Translations under genes and position numbers: made by a program
Shown here: positions 31,862 through 40,192 of the stretch, one piece after another
How positions within the stretch are numbered: the stretch's first letter is position 1
Layout of the letters: each line of letters opens with the position of its first letter
NCBI GenBank assembly: GCA_964407665.1
Contig: CAYOWK010000028.1
Span: forward strand, 1 to 54,604
Origin: CAYOWK01 sp964407665
GTDB taxonomy: Bacteria; Pseudomonadota; Alphaproteobacteria; Caulobacterales; Hyphomonadaceae
DNA length: 54,604 bases
Reading direction: 5' to 3'
Notes under the pieces: model-generated
Told to the model about the DNA's origin: nothing
What the model saw: the letters and a program-made list of their open reading frames with translations, nothing else
The model's database searches: none

Positions 31862-32880
31862 TTGACGGGCTGCCCGCTTCCGCCGTCCTCGAGCTGGCCC
31901 GCGAGCCGCTTCTGATCCTCGACCCGGACCGGATCGTCCGCGCGGCCAACCGGTCCGCGCGCGACCTGTTCGGGCTGGATATCGTAGGCCGGGATCTGGC
32001 AGGGGCCCATGCCCAGGCTCAGGCCGAACTGTCGACGCTGCTTCAGCGTGCTGCAAGGTCCACCGGCTCGATCCCCGGTGTGGTCCTGATCCCCGAGAAC
32101 GGCTCCATCAGTCCGAGGCGCGCAAGCGCCCGCCGGATTTCCCGCGAGCACCCTTTTGTCGGCCTTGAGTTCCGGACGCTCGAGGAGGACCGGTTCAAGG
32201 CGCTGAACCAGCGGATCGGCGACCTCGATGCCGAGGTGAGGGAGCGGTCGCGGGCCACGGCGGGTCTGGAGGAGGCGCTTCTGCAGAACCAGTTGCTGCT
32301 GCGTGAACTCCAGCACCGGGTGAAGAATACTGTCCTGATGCTTGTCGGTCTGCTGCAGGGCCCGGCCCGCAGCGGCCAGCAGACCTATACCGAACTGGTC
32401 ACAGTCGCGACGCAGCGGCTGCTCGCCGTCAGCCGGGCGCACGAACTGATGTACCGGGAAGGCGATTTCCGCAGCGTTCCGGCGAAAGCGTTCCTGTCGT
32501 CTCTCGTGGAGCTGCTCTCGGCCGCATTCGGCTCGACGGCCTCCATCCGGCTCGATGTGCAGGACGAATGGGCCATCCCCCATGACGAGGCGATGGCGAT
32601 CTCGCTTATCGTCAACGAGCTTGTTACAAATGCTGTGAAGCACGGTGGCCATGCCTCCGGCTGCGTTGTGTCCGTGACCCTGGAACGGGACGAACAGGGA
32701 AGGCGCCTGACGATCCGCGACAATGGCCAGGGTCTGCCCGGAAACGCCGCCCGGGAGTCCTTCGGCCTCCAGCTGGTACGGGGACTGTCCCGTCAGATCG
32801 GCGGGCGGCTCGAACTGTACAACGACGCGGGAGCCGTCTGCGTCATCCATATGCGTGTAAAGACCGGAGAACCGACATGA
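31858..32880 (+). CDS. PAS-containing HWE/HisKA_2-type histidine kinase
   Basis: The 340-residue cytoplasmic kinase has a PAS domain at about residues 8-120 (LELAREPLLILDPDRIVRAA), a coiled-coil at about 122-145, the HisKA_2-type phosphorylation site with His153 in LRELQHRVKNTVLML, and HATPase features (SLIVNELVTNAVKHGG; FGLQLVRGLSRQIGG). HWE/HisKA_2 kinases in alphaproteobacteria often act in light, stress or cell-cycle signalling. It is translationally coupled to its neighbours on both sides (ATGA overlaps). Confidence 0.9.
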   Translation: MIDGLPASAVLELAREPLLILDPDRIVRAANRSARDLFGLDIVGRDLAGAHAQAQAELSTLLQRAARSTGSIPGVVLIPENGSISPRRASARRISREHPFVGLEFRTLEEDRFKALNQRIGDLDAEVRERSRATAGLEEALLQNQLLLRELQHRVKNTVLMLVGLLQGPARSGQQTYTELVTVATQRLLAVSRAHELMYREGDFRSVPAKAFLSSLVELLSAAFGSTASIRLDVQDEWAIPHDEAMAISLIVNELVTNAVKHGGHASGCVVSVTLERDEQGRRLTIRDNGQGLPGNAARESFGLQLVRGLSRQIGGRLELYNDAGAVCVIHMRVKTGEPT

Positions 32881-33338
32881 CCGTCCTTCTCATGCCTGCT
32901 GGCGAACCGCCGGATTCGGCCTCCCATCCCGCGGCAGGTCTTAACGATCCCGCGCAGGCCGCATCCAGAGCGCGCGTTCTCATCGTCGAGGACGATTTTC
33001 TGGTCGCCATGCTGGTCGAGGAAGCGGTCCGGTCGGCTGACATGGAGGTCATCGGCGTCGTCGGGACCGTCCCCGAGGCAATCGCAGTCGCCGCGAGCGA
33101 GCGTCCTGACGTGATCACGATGGACATCCACCTTCAGGAAGGGGGCTCCGGCATTGACGCTGCAATCGCGATCCGGCGCCAGTCCAACATCCCCTGCATC
33201 TTTGTCACGGCATACACCGACGGCGACGTCATCGAGCGCGCCGCTCCCGCCCAGCCAGCCGGGTGGGTCGCCAAGCCGTTCAGCGAGGCGATGCTGGTGG
33301 ACGCCCTGAAAGCCTCGGTTCGCCGCCTGGCAAGCTGA
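32877..33338 (+). CDS. Single-domain response regulator
   Basis: The 153-residue protein has a disordered N-terminus of about 30 residues and one receiver domain: VLIVEDDFLVAMLVEEAVRS, Asp83 in ITMDIHLQEGGSG, the Thr/Ala switch FVTAYTDGDVI and lysine in VAKPFSE. No output domain follows. It overlaps the kinase gene by 4 nt and is its likely phosphorylation target. Confidence 0.92.
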   Translation: MTVLLMPAGEPPDSASHPAAGLNDPAQAASRARVLIVEDDFLVAMLVEEAVRSADMEVIGVVGTVPEAIAVAASERPDVITMDIHLQEGGSGIDAAIAIRRQSNIPCIFVTAYTDGDVIERAAPAQPAGWVAKPFSEAMLVDALKASVRRLAS

Positions 33339-33420
33339 GGCCCGACCGCACCCATCAGTATTGTTGTTCCTGCTGGGCTGAATCCAGACAGATCTGGGGG
33401 TGTTCGAGGCTGTCTCGCCT

Positions 33421-33780
33421 CTAGCCGCAGCGAAAGCCGGTGATGACGCCCTCGGCCGAGATATCCATGTTGATCCGGTCTTCCCGGAAATCCATGGTCA
33501 CCTGCGTGTCCGGACCGACATGGCGGAAGCCGGGGCCCGGCTCCGGCACACCCGGCATGTCCGCCGGACGGCCCACAAGGCCCGCATACTTCGCAGCATT
33601 GCAGGTATCGTCAGCCCCTGCCGGAACGCCTGCGGGCGGCGCCTCGGGCGCGGCGGCCGCCGGAGGCGCTTCCGCCGTCACGGAGGGAGCCGGCGCCGGC
33701 GTTTCCTGCGAGCAGCTCACAGCAAAGGCGGCCACAAGGCCGATGGCGACGAGACTTTTGGCGATCCGGACAGTCATCAT
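33421..33780 (-). CDS. I78-type peptidase inhibitor lipoprotein
   Basis: The 119-residue protein has a lipoprotein signal (LVAAFAVSC, Cys at about residue 23), an Ala/Pro linker, and an I78 (EI-like) inhibitor domain: DDTCNAAKYAGLVGRPADMP, then HVGPDTQVTMDFREDRINMD and FRCG at the end. I78 inhibitors block serine proteases. ATG 33780 or the next ATG at 33777 could be used; GGAG lies upstream. It lies between the response regulator gene and infC, minus strand. Confidence 0.82.
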   Translation of the reverse strand: MMTVRIAKSLVAIGLVAAFAVSCSQETPAPAPSVTAEAPPAAAAPEAPPAGVPAGADDTCNAAKYAGLVGRPADMPGVPEPGPGFRHVGPDTQVTMDFREDRINMDISAEGVITGFRCG

Positions 33781-33845
33781 GCGTCTCCAAACGGCGATCT
33801 GGCCAAACGGCGAACCGGCCGGACGGTTGCGTCCGGCCTGCAGGT

Positions 33846-34385
33846 CTAGCGCGGCGCCATGACCATGATCATCTGGCGGCCCTCGAGTTTGGGCTCCAGC
33901 TCGATCTTCGCGTCCTTGGAGAAGTCTTCCTTCACCTTGGCGAGCAGTTCCATGCCGATGTGCTGGTGAGCCATCTCGCGGCCGCGGAAGCGCAGGGTGA
34001 TCTTGACCTTGTCGCCTTCCTCAAAGAAGCGGCGGATCGAACGGGCCTTCACCTCATAGTCGTGGGTGTCGATGTTCGGCCGCATCTTGATCTCCTTGAG
34101 ATCTGCGGACTTCTGCTTCTTCCGCGCCTCGGCCTTCTTCTTCTGGTCCAGGAAGCGCTGCTTGCCGTAATCCGAGATCTTCACCACCGGCGGATCGTTG
34201 TCCGGAGCGACCTCGACCAGGTCGAGACCAGCCTCACGAGCGGCGTCGAGCGCGGCTTCGATGGGCATCTCGCCCTGCTTCTCGCCCTTCTCGTCGATCA
34301 GGAGCACGCGCGTGGCGACGATGTCTTCGTTGACCTTGGGCCCCTCTTTCTTGGGCGGGGGGGCATTTTGGGGGCGGCGAGCTAT
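33846..34385 (-). CDS. infC: Translation initiation factor IF-3, AUA start
   Basis: IF-3 checks start codons and keeps ribosomal subunits apart. The 179-residue protein has a short disordered N-terminus (ARRPQNAPPPKKEG), the N-domain (VNEDIVATRVLLIDEKGEKQ), the helical linker (KKAEARKKQKSADLKEIKMR) and the C-domain (RFRGREMAHQHIGMELLAKV). The start is AUA at 34385: AGGAG lies 7 nt upstream and the protein then begins with ARRP as in relatives. The nearby ATG at 34390 gives ATG-CCA-TAG, a two-codon frame. Rare start codons in infC allow IF-3 to limit its own synthesis. Confidence 0.9.
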   Translation of the reverse strand: MARRPQNAPPPKKEGPKVNEDIVATRVLLIDEKGEKQGEMPIEAALDAAREAGLDLVEVAPDNDPPVVKISDYGKQRFLDQKKKAEARKKQKSADLKEIKMRPNIDTHDYEVKARSIRRFFEEGDKVKITLRFRGREMAHQHIGMELLAKVKEDFSKDAKIELEPKLEGRQMIMVMAPR

Positions 34386-34397
34386 GGCATGTCTCCT
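34383..34397 (-). promoter_or_regulatory. infC start region with AUA codon and ATG-CCA-TAG minicistron
   Basis: AGGAG (34397-34393) is followed by ATG at 34390 (2 nt spacing, stop after two codons) and by ATA at 34385 (7 nt spacing, the infC frame). The spacing favours ATA for the ribosome; the overlapping ATG may compete. Confidence 0.7.
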
Positions 34398-34442
34398 GGA
34401 TACTGTTCGGGCGCAGATGAATAGGCCTGTCGGAGGCAAAAC

Positions 34443-35660
34443 TCAAGAATCAGAAGCCTGAGTCTCACTCGCGGCGGCGGGAAGCCCTGCAAGAGGCTCC
34501 ACAAGCAGCGCATCCGGGATCGCCGGCTCCTCGCTCGGGGGAGGCGGCGGCGCGCTGGTATCCACCGGCGGGGCGGTAAATCCGGCTGGCATGAACGACA
34601 TCCGGACCGCCGCGCGCATGACGTCTCCCGGTGCGATCTGCTCGAGATGACTGGCGTACAGCACCGCCACGGGCGAGCGCCCGGCAGGAGCCGACCGGCC
34701 AAGCGGGGTGGCGGGATTCCAGACCGAACCCAGCTCGGCGCCCATTTCAGTGGTCCAGTCCTGCTGGAACAGGCAAATCGCTTTTGCGCCGGCGGCGACC
34801 GCAACATGCATCGGGCCGGTCTCCCCGCCGATTGCGAGCACAGTCCGCTCGGCAAGCGTCGCCAGCTGGAACATGTCCGTTCGCCCGACGAGGTTGCGGG
34901 CGCGCGGTTCGCCGCGGATGATCTGGGCGCCGACTTCGCCCTCGGGCTTTGCGCCCAGGATCACCGGCGTGATGCCGCCATTGGCCAGCCAGGAGGCGAT
35001 GGCGACAAAGCGCGCTGCGGGCCAGCGCTTTTCGGGGTGCTCGACGGACGAACCCGGGATCAGCAGGGCGTAGGGCCCGGTGAGGGAAAAGTATTCCGGC
35101 TGAAAGCGCGGGGGATTGCGGAAGGCGGGGCGGATCCAGCTGAGGTCCGGGTAAAGCGGCGTTCCGGCTGTCCATCCGCTTGCGTTGCCCGGAGCATGGC
35201 CAGCATGCGCCAGCTGTTCGGCCAGACGGCTGAACGTGTCCATGTCGGCCCGGTACGGGTTGTGATGCTGGTGCGAGGCGCCCTCGGCATGGCCCGACCA
35301 CAGCGGCTTCTTGCCGGCGAGCCCGGCGAAATACTGCGCCGTGCGGCTGTTGTTCTGAAGGTCGTAGACCATGTCATAGCCGGCCTGGCGCAACCGCCGC
35401 ACCAGGTCGGTCCGCCCCTTGATGTCGGTGGGGCGGCCATCGGCCTCCACAATATCGAAGTACGGGCACGCCTTGGCGAATGCCTCGAACGGCTCGGTCG
35501 TCAGCAGAGTGATGCGCGCCGAAGGGTGCGCTGCACGGATGACCCGCATGGCGCCCAGCGACTGGATGAAGTCGCCCATCCCGCCCAGCTTGATGACCAG
35601 TACGCGGCGAAGGGTGTCGCCAGGATTGATGGCTGGGGCGTGCGCGACAGGCTCGGTCAT
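34443..35660 (-). CDS. Glycosyltransferase family 9 (heptosyltransferase-like)
   Basis: The 405-residue protein begins VLVIKLGGMGDFIQSLGAMR, as in GT9 enzymes that add heptose or other sugars to lipopolysaccharide core. Other marks are MVYDLQNNSRTAQYFAGLAG, ALLIPGSSVEHPEKRWPAAR, and the donor-site GGETGPMHVAVAAGAKAICL. A Pro/Ala-rich tail of about 60 residues (APPVDTSAPPPPPSEEPAIP) is unusual for the family. It overlaps the upstream GT4 gene by 4 nt, so both act in the same glycan pathway, probably LPS or capsule. Confidence 0.88.
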   Translation of the reverse strand: MTEPVAHAPAINPGDTLRRVLVIKLGGMGDFIQSLGAMRVIRAAHPSARITLLTTEPFEAFAKACPYFDIVEADGRPTDIKGRTDLVRRLRQAGYDMVYDLQNNSRTAQYFAGLAGKKPLWSGHAEGASHQHHNPYRADMDTFSRLAEQLAHAGHAPGNASGWTAGTPLYPDLSWIRPAFRNPPRFQPEYFSLTGPYALLIPGSSVEHPEKRWPAARFVAIASWLANGGITPVILGAKPEGEVGAQIIRGEPRARNLVGRTDMFQLATLAERTVLAIGGETGPMHVAVAAGAKAICLFQQDWTTEMGAELGSVWNPATPLGRSAPAGRSPVAVLYASHLEQIAPGDVMRAAVRMSFMPAGFTAPPVDTSAPPPPPSEEPAIPDALLVEPLAGLPAAASETQASDS

Positions 35661-36814
35661 GCGAGCAACTGTTCGTAGACGCCCAGCGTGGCGGCCTGCA
35701 GGGCCGTGACGGTGTAGCGTTCGCTGACCCGCGCGCGGGCGGCGGCCCCGATCCGGTTCCGGCCCTCGGCCCCGCTCAGGATCGACCGTTCGATGGCTGC
35801 AGCAAGGCCGGCCGCGTCGCCTGCCTCGACCAGGAAGCCCGTCTCGCCGTCCACAACGACCTCCAGCTGACCACCGAGCCGCGAGGCGACCACCGGCACG
35901 CCCATAGCCCCGGCTTCAGCCGCAACACGGCCGAAAGCCTCCGGCTCGATGGACGGAGCAATCACGATATCCGCAAGGACAAAGGCAGCTGGCATGTCGT
36001 TACAGTGACCCACGATGCTCACTTTATCGTCAAGACGTTCCTGTGACACCCTTTCCTTCAGTTCGGCGACATAGTTTTCCTTTTTTCCCGGATCACCCGC
36101 GAAAACCATCCGCCAGCGCGGCAGATCGCGCTTCGCAAGAATCGCAGCAGCGGTGATGGCCTGGCGGTGTCCCTTCCACCCGGTCATTCGCGCCGGCAGC
36201 AGGATCCGGACCTCGTCGTCCGCCGCGCCCTTGAGCCGCCAGCTGATCCGCACGTCCTCCACCCGCGACGCCTGCACCGCCTCCGGCGTGAAGCGCGCCA
36301 TGTCGACCCCGCGCGGGATGGCGATGACGCGCGCTGCCGCGTCCGGATGGGTCTGCCGCACGTGCGCGGCGGTAAACTCGGAGTTGGCGATGATCAGGTC
36401 CCCGCGCGCCATGACGGAGTTGTACCACTTCTTCAGGCCCGTCTTCGCATTGTAGATGCCGTGATAGGTCGTCACGAAGGGCGTACCCGTCAGGCGCGCC
36501 GCCCAGAGCGCGCTCCACCCCGGAGCCCGCGAGCGGGCATGGACCAGCTTGACGCTGCGTTCGCGGATCACGCCCCGCAGGCGTCCGGCGTTGGCGATTA
36601 TATCCAGCGGGTTCTTCGAGGCGGCCGTGGGCAGCCGGATCAGCTCCCCGCCGACGCGCGCCAGCTCGCTTTCCATCCGGCCGCCGGCGCTGGCGACAAG
36701 CGCCTTTCCGCCCGCGCGCACGATAGCCTCGGCGACCTCGATGGTCGTCCGCTCGACGCCGCCGGAGGCGAGCTCAGGCGTCACCTGGAGGATCGTCGCC
36801 CCCGCCACACCCAT
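35657..36814 (-). CDS. Glycosyltransferase family 4
   Basis: The 385-residue GT-B enzyme has the N-terminal ILQVTPELASGGVERTTIEV, the acceptor-side VHARSRAPGWSALWAARL, and the donor-side core LADIVIAPSIEPEAFGRVAA with GVPVVASRLGG. It should transfer a sugar from a nucleotide-sugar donor. I chose ATG 36814; GTG 36826 is possible but too close to the GGAGGA sequence. Its stop overlaps the GT9 start (ATGA). Product unknown. Confidence 0.88.
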   Translation of the reverse strand: MGVAGATILQVTPELASGGVERTTIEVAEAIVRAGGKALVASAGGRMESELARVGGELIRLPTAASKNPLDIIANAGRLRGVIRERSVKLVHARSRAPGWSALWAARLTGTPFVTTYHGIYNAKTGLKKWYNSVMARGDLIIANSEFTAAHVRQTHPDAAARVIAIPRGVDMARFTPEAVQASRVEDVRISWRLKGAADDEVRILLPARMTGWKGHRQAITAAAILAKRDLPRWRMVFAGDPGKKENYVAELKERVSQERLDDKVSIVGHCNDMPAAFVLADIVIAPSIEPEAFGRVAAEAGAMGVPVVASRLGGQLEVVVDGETGFLVEAGDAAGLAAAIERSILSGAEGRNRIGAAARARVSERYTVTALQAATLGVYEQLLA

Positions 36815-36925
36815 GTCCGCTCGCACTCCTCCACGCGTAGTCCGTGAGGGAATAGACGGTTTTGGGCAGACCGGAAACGGATAGCTCTGTTACGAGGATG
36901 CAAGATATTCCCCCCGGGAGCCGCA

Positions 36926-37708
36926 ATGCCGATCGATCGCACCGAATTCCTCGACACACCGGCTGGCCGGATTGCTTTTCGCGCAACCGCTCCCGCCAGC
37001 CCGGGCGCGGCGACCCTCGTCTGGCTGGGCGGCTTCCACTCCGACATGGCCGGCGAGAAGGCGACCGCCCTTCATGCGGCGGCGGAGGGCGCCGGACGGG
37101 GCTTCCTGCGCTTCGACTATTCCGGCCATGGCGAAAGCGACGGCCGGTTCGAGGACGGAACCATCGGCCGGTGGCGCGCCGACGCGCTCGCCGCCATTGA
37201 TTCGCTGACCTCCGGCCCTCTCGTCCTCTGCGGCTCTTCGATGGGGGGCTGGATGTCGCTTCTTGTCGCGCTGGCCAGACCAGACCGGGTGAAGGGTCTC
37301 CTGCTGCTGGCCCCCGCGCCGGACTTCACCGAAAAGCTGATGTGGGACCGGATGGCGGCTGACGTCCGCGCCCAGATCACCGAGACCGGCTCCTGGACCC
37401 GCCCATCCCCCTATGACGAGGCGGGCTATCCCATCACCCGCGCCCTGATCGAGGAGGGCCGGACGTGGAACGTGCTGGACACGCCCATCGCGTTCACCGG
37501 CCCCGTCCGCATCCTGCAGGGTGGTCTCGATACGGATGTGCCGCCGGAGCACTCGATGAAACTGGTCGAGCGCATCATCTCGGACGACGTGGTCTGGACG
37601 CTGATCAAGGACGGCGATCACCGCCTGTCGCGACCGCAGGATATTGCGCGGATAATGGAGGCGGCGCTGGCGCTGGCCGATCAGGTAGACGGCTCGCCCG
37701 CCGCCTGA
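36926..37708 (+). CDS. Alpha/beta hydrolase (thioesterase-like)
   Basis: The 260-residue protein has the oxyanion HxG-like region VWLGGFHSDMAGEKATAL, DYSGHGESDGRFEDGTI, the nucleophile Ser in LCGSSMGGWMSLLVAL, Asp in LQGGLDTDVPPEHS and His in DGDHRLSRP. It looks like ABHD10/palmitoyl-thioesterase relatives. Substrate unknown. Its 3' end overlaps the convergent SDR gene by 28 nt. Confidence 0.87.
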   Translation: MPIDRTEFLDTPAGRIAFRATAPASPGAATLVWLGGFHSDMAGEKATALHAAAEGAGRGFLRFDYSGHGESDGRFEDGTIGRWRADALAAIDSLTSGPLVLCGSSMGGWMSLLVALARPDRVKGLLLLAPAPDFTEKLMWDRMAADVRAQITETGSWTRPSPYDEAGYPITRALIEEGRTWNVLDTPIAFTGPVRILQGGLDTDVPPEHSMKLVERIISDDVVWTLIKDGDHRLSRPQDIARIMEAALALADQVDGSPAA

Positions 37709-38541
37709 AGGCAAGCCGCCAGCCCCTCGCGATAGGTTGGATAAACCGGCGACCACCCCAGCTCCGCCTTCGCCTTGGCGTTCGAAACCCGCTTGCACTC
37801 GGCGTAGAACCTCACGGCCATCGGCGACAGCCCGGCCTCCTCGATCGGAACGGCGGGCGGCGGGGGAACGCCCAGCAGGCCCGCTGCGTAGGTCAGCACC
37901 TCGTCGGCGGGCGCCGGTTCATCGTCGCAGACATTGTAGATCGACCCCGGCGACGGCCTGCCGATCGAGGCCTCCAGCACCGCCGCAATGTCGTCCCGGT
38001 GCGCGCGCGAAAACACTTGTCCGGGCTTGATGATGCGGCGTGCGCCGGGCTCGGTTACCCGCTCCAGCGCCGAGCGTCCGGGCCCATAGATGCCCGGCAG
38101 GCGGAATACGTGCGCCCCGGCGGACAGCCACTCGTCCTCGGCGCGCGCGCGGTTGATCGCCTCCCGGCTCAGCGGATTGCGCGGCGTGGTCTCATCGGCC
38201 CATCCGCCCTGCAGGTCGCCATAGACGCCCGTGGTCGACAGATACCCGATCCATGACGCCTCGCTCGCCCTCCTGCCGAACGCCCGCCAGACCGGACAGC
38301 CCTCGCCATCGGGCGGAACCGAGATCAGCCAGGCCGAACCCGCCGCCGGGGCAAAATCGCCGCCCGGCCAGATCACAGGCGCAATGCCCGCCTGCCGAAG
38401 CTCCGCCGCGCCGTTGTTCGACCGGGTCGTGCCGGAAGCTGACCACCCCTTCGCAAGCAGGCGTCCGGCCAGCGCGGTTGCCACAAAGCCGCACCCGAAA
38501 GCGAGAAGGGCTCCGGCGGCTGGAAAGGTTGGGCGCTCCAT
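37681..38541 (-). CDS. NAD(P)-dependent epimerase/dehydratase (YeeZ-like SDR)
   Basis: The 286-residue protein has a Rossmann start adapted to this subgroup (LLAFGCGFVATALAGRLLAK), YLSTTGVYGDLQGGWADETT with the catalytic-type Tyr region, VFRLPGIYGPGRSALERV and RAHRDDIAAVLEAS. Its pattern matches atypical SDRs of the YeeZ type with unknown substrate. I chose ATG 38541. It overlaps the hydrolase gene tail to tail by 28 nt. Confidence 0.83.
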   Translation of the reverse strand: MERPTFPAAGALLAFGCGFVATALAGRLLAKGWSASGTTRSNNGAAELRQAGIAPVIWPGGDFAPAAGSAWLISVPPDGEGCPVWRAFGRRASEASWIGYLSTTGVYGDLQGGWADETTPRNPLSREAINRARAEDEWLSAGAHVFRLPGIYGPGRSALERVTEPGARRIIKPGQVFSRAHRDDIAAVLEASIGRPSPGSIYNVCDDEPAPADEVLTYAAGLLGVPPPPAVPIEEAGLSPMAVRFYAECKRVSNAKAKAELGWSPVYPTYREGLAACLQAAGEPST

Positions 38542-38656
38542 CGGCGGATCCTTCACTGGAGTTCGATGCCCGGATAGATCATCGCCCCTGAAATGGCGAC
38601 CAGCCAGCCGCAGGAGCTGTCTCCAAATTGTCCAATTTGCCCCGGAAGGAGACCTC

Positions 38657-39361
38657 ATGATCACAACCGCCCTCATTCTCCTGCTTCCGTTCGCTGGCGG
38701 CCAGTCCGGTTCGGCGCAGGCCGCCGAAACCGCCCGCCTGAGAGCGTGCGCCGCACAGATCGAGACGGCTCCGGAAAAGGCCTACGAGGCCGGCCTCGCC
38801 TGGATGGGCGAAGGCGGACGGCCGGCGGCACGCTATTGCACGGCTCTGGCGCTGGTGGCGCTGGGGCAGGAAGGCGAGGGCGCGGCCCGCCTCGAACAGC
38901 TGGCCAACGACAAGGATGCGGGCGGGCTCGAACAGCGCGCGCTCTATCTCACGCAGGCCGGCAACGCCTGGCTGCTGGCAGGCGCTCCCGAAGCCGCCAT
39001 CGTCACCCTGACCAACGCCATCAAGCTCGCGCCGAAGGACGCCGGCCTTCGCGCCGACCGTGCGCGGGCGCACATGGTGCTGAAGAAATGGAAGGACGCC
39101 GGCCAGGACCTCGACGCCGCCAACGAACTTGCCCCGGGCGAGGCGCAGACGCTCTTCCTGCGCGCCAAGGCGCTGAAGGAAATGGGCCGCCTCAATGAAG
39201 CCTGGGCGGACATAGAGGCTGCCCGCAAAGCCGATTCTCAGAACGTCGACATGCTTGTGCTGCGCGGCGACATCCGCGAGGCCATGCGCCTTGCCGGCGT
39301 CACCGAGCGCAGCCCCGAAGCTGACGAGCAGGTCGTCCGGCCGCGCATCGTCGGCAACTGA
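38657..39361 (+). CDS. Exported TPR-repeat protein
   Basis: The 234-residue protein has a signal peptide (ALILLLPFAGGQSGSAQA) and then about four tetratricopeptide-like repeats, for example GNAWLLAGAPEAAIVTLTNA and RAHMVLKKWKDAGQDLDAAN. It is probably periplasmic and works in protein contact or assembly; partners unknown. ATG 38657 follows AAGGAG. It is convergent with mtgA (6 bp apart). Confidence 0.82.
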   Translation: MITTALILLLPFAGGQSGSAQAAETARLRACAAQIETAPEKAYEAGLAWMGEGGRPAARYCTALALVALGQEGEGAARLEQLANDKDAGGLEQRALYLTQAGNAWLLAGAPEAAIVTLTNAIKLAPKDAGLRADRARAHMVLKKWKDAGQDLDAANELAPGEAQTLFLRAKALKEMGRLNEAWADIEAARKADSQNVDMLVLRGDIREAMRLAGVTERSPEADEQVVRPRIVGN

Positions 39362-39367
39362 CGCGGC

Positions 39368-40192
39368 CTACTTGATCACGCAGTCGTCTAGCCCGTCGCG
39401 GCGCACCATGCGCATCAGCGTCTGGATGTTGCCGGCCCGGCGGTTTGCGTATTTGCCGGTAATCTTCCAGCGGTTGGGGCTCGGCAGGACGGCGGCCATC
39501 AGCGCCGCCTCGCGGTTGGTCAGGTCCTTGGCGGATTTCTTGAACCGCGCCTGCGCTGCAGCCTCTGCGCCGTAGTAGCCATCGCCCCATTCGGCGACGT
39601 TCAGGTAGAACTCCATGATGCGGGGCTTCGACCACATCTGTTCGGCCAGCAGGGTGAACCAGACTTCGAAGCCCTTGCGAACCCAGCCGCCGCCATTCCA
39701 CAGGAAGACGTTCTTGGCCGTCTGTTGCGAGATGGTAGAGGCGCCGCGAAGGTTGCGTCCGCGCTCGGCGGCGTCGATGGCCTTCTGGATTTCAACGCGG
39801 TCAAAGCCGTCATGCGTGCAGAAGCGCTGGTCCTCGGCTGCGATGACGGCGCGGATCAGGTGCGGCGAGATTTCCGACAGCGGAGCCCACGTCTTGCGGA
39901 CATCCACGCCTGAAGCCGCCTTCAGCGCCATGTTGAGCGTCGGCGGAGGACCGGTCCAGCCGATAACGAGCGCCGCCGCTGCGCTGAGGGCGGCGAACGC
40001 GGCGCCCAGTCCGAACAGCCAGACGAAGAACCCCACCAGAATGCGGCGCCAGACCGGCTTGCGTTTCGGCTTTGCGGCGGGCGCAGGCGGGCTCACGGTC
40101 GCGATAACGCCTCCAACGTTCCCGCCGCTGGTCGCCGTCTCGCCCTGTCGTCTGTCGCCCGTGTCGGAAGGGTCAGTCGGCTGGTCCGGCAT
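39368..40192 (-). CDS. mtgA: Monofunctional peptidoglycan glycosyltransferase
   Basis: MtgA polymerises lipid II into glycan strands. The 274-residue protein has a disordered cytoplasmic N-terminus of about 45 residues, one membrane helix (about 50-72, ILVGFFVWLFGLGAAFAALS) and the GT51 domain: catalytic Glu in RAVIAAEDQRFCTHDGFD, RGASTISQQTAKNVFLWNGG, MEFYLNVAEWGDGYYGAEAA and RFKKSAKDLTNREAALMAAV. There is no transpeptidase domain. Start ATG 40192 follows GAGGAG, inside the 3' end of queG. Confidence 0.93.
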   Translation of the reverse strand: MPDQPTDPSDTGDRRQGETATSGGNVGGVIATVSPPAPAAKPKRKPVWRRILVGFFVWLFGLGAAFAALSAAAALVIGWTGPPPTLNMALKAASGVDVRKTWAPLSEISPHLIRAVIAAEDQRFCTHDGFDRVEIQKAIDAAERGRNLRGASTISQQTAKNVFLWNGGGWVRKGFEVWFTLLAEQMWSKPRIMEFYLNVAEWGDGYYGAEAAAQARFKKSAKDLTNREAALMAAVLPSPNRWKITGKYANRRAGNIQTLMRMVRRDGLDDCVIK

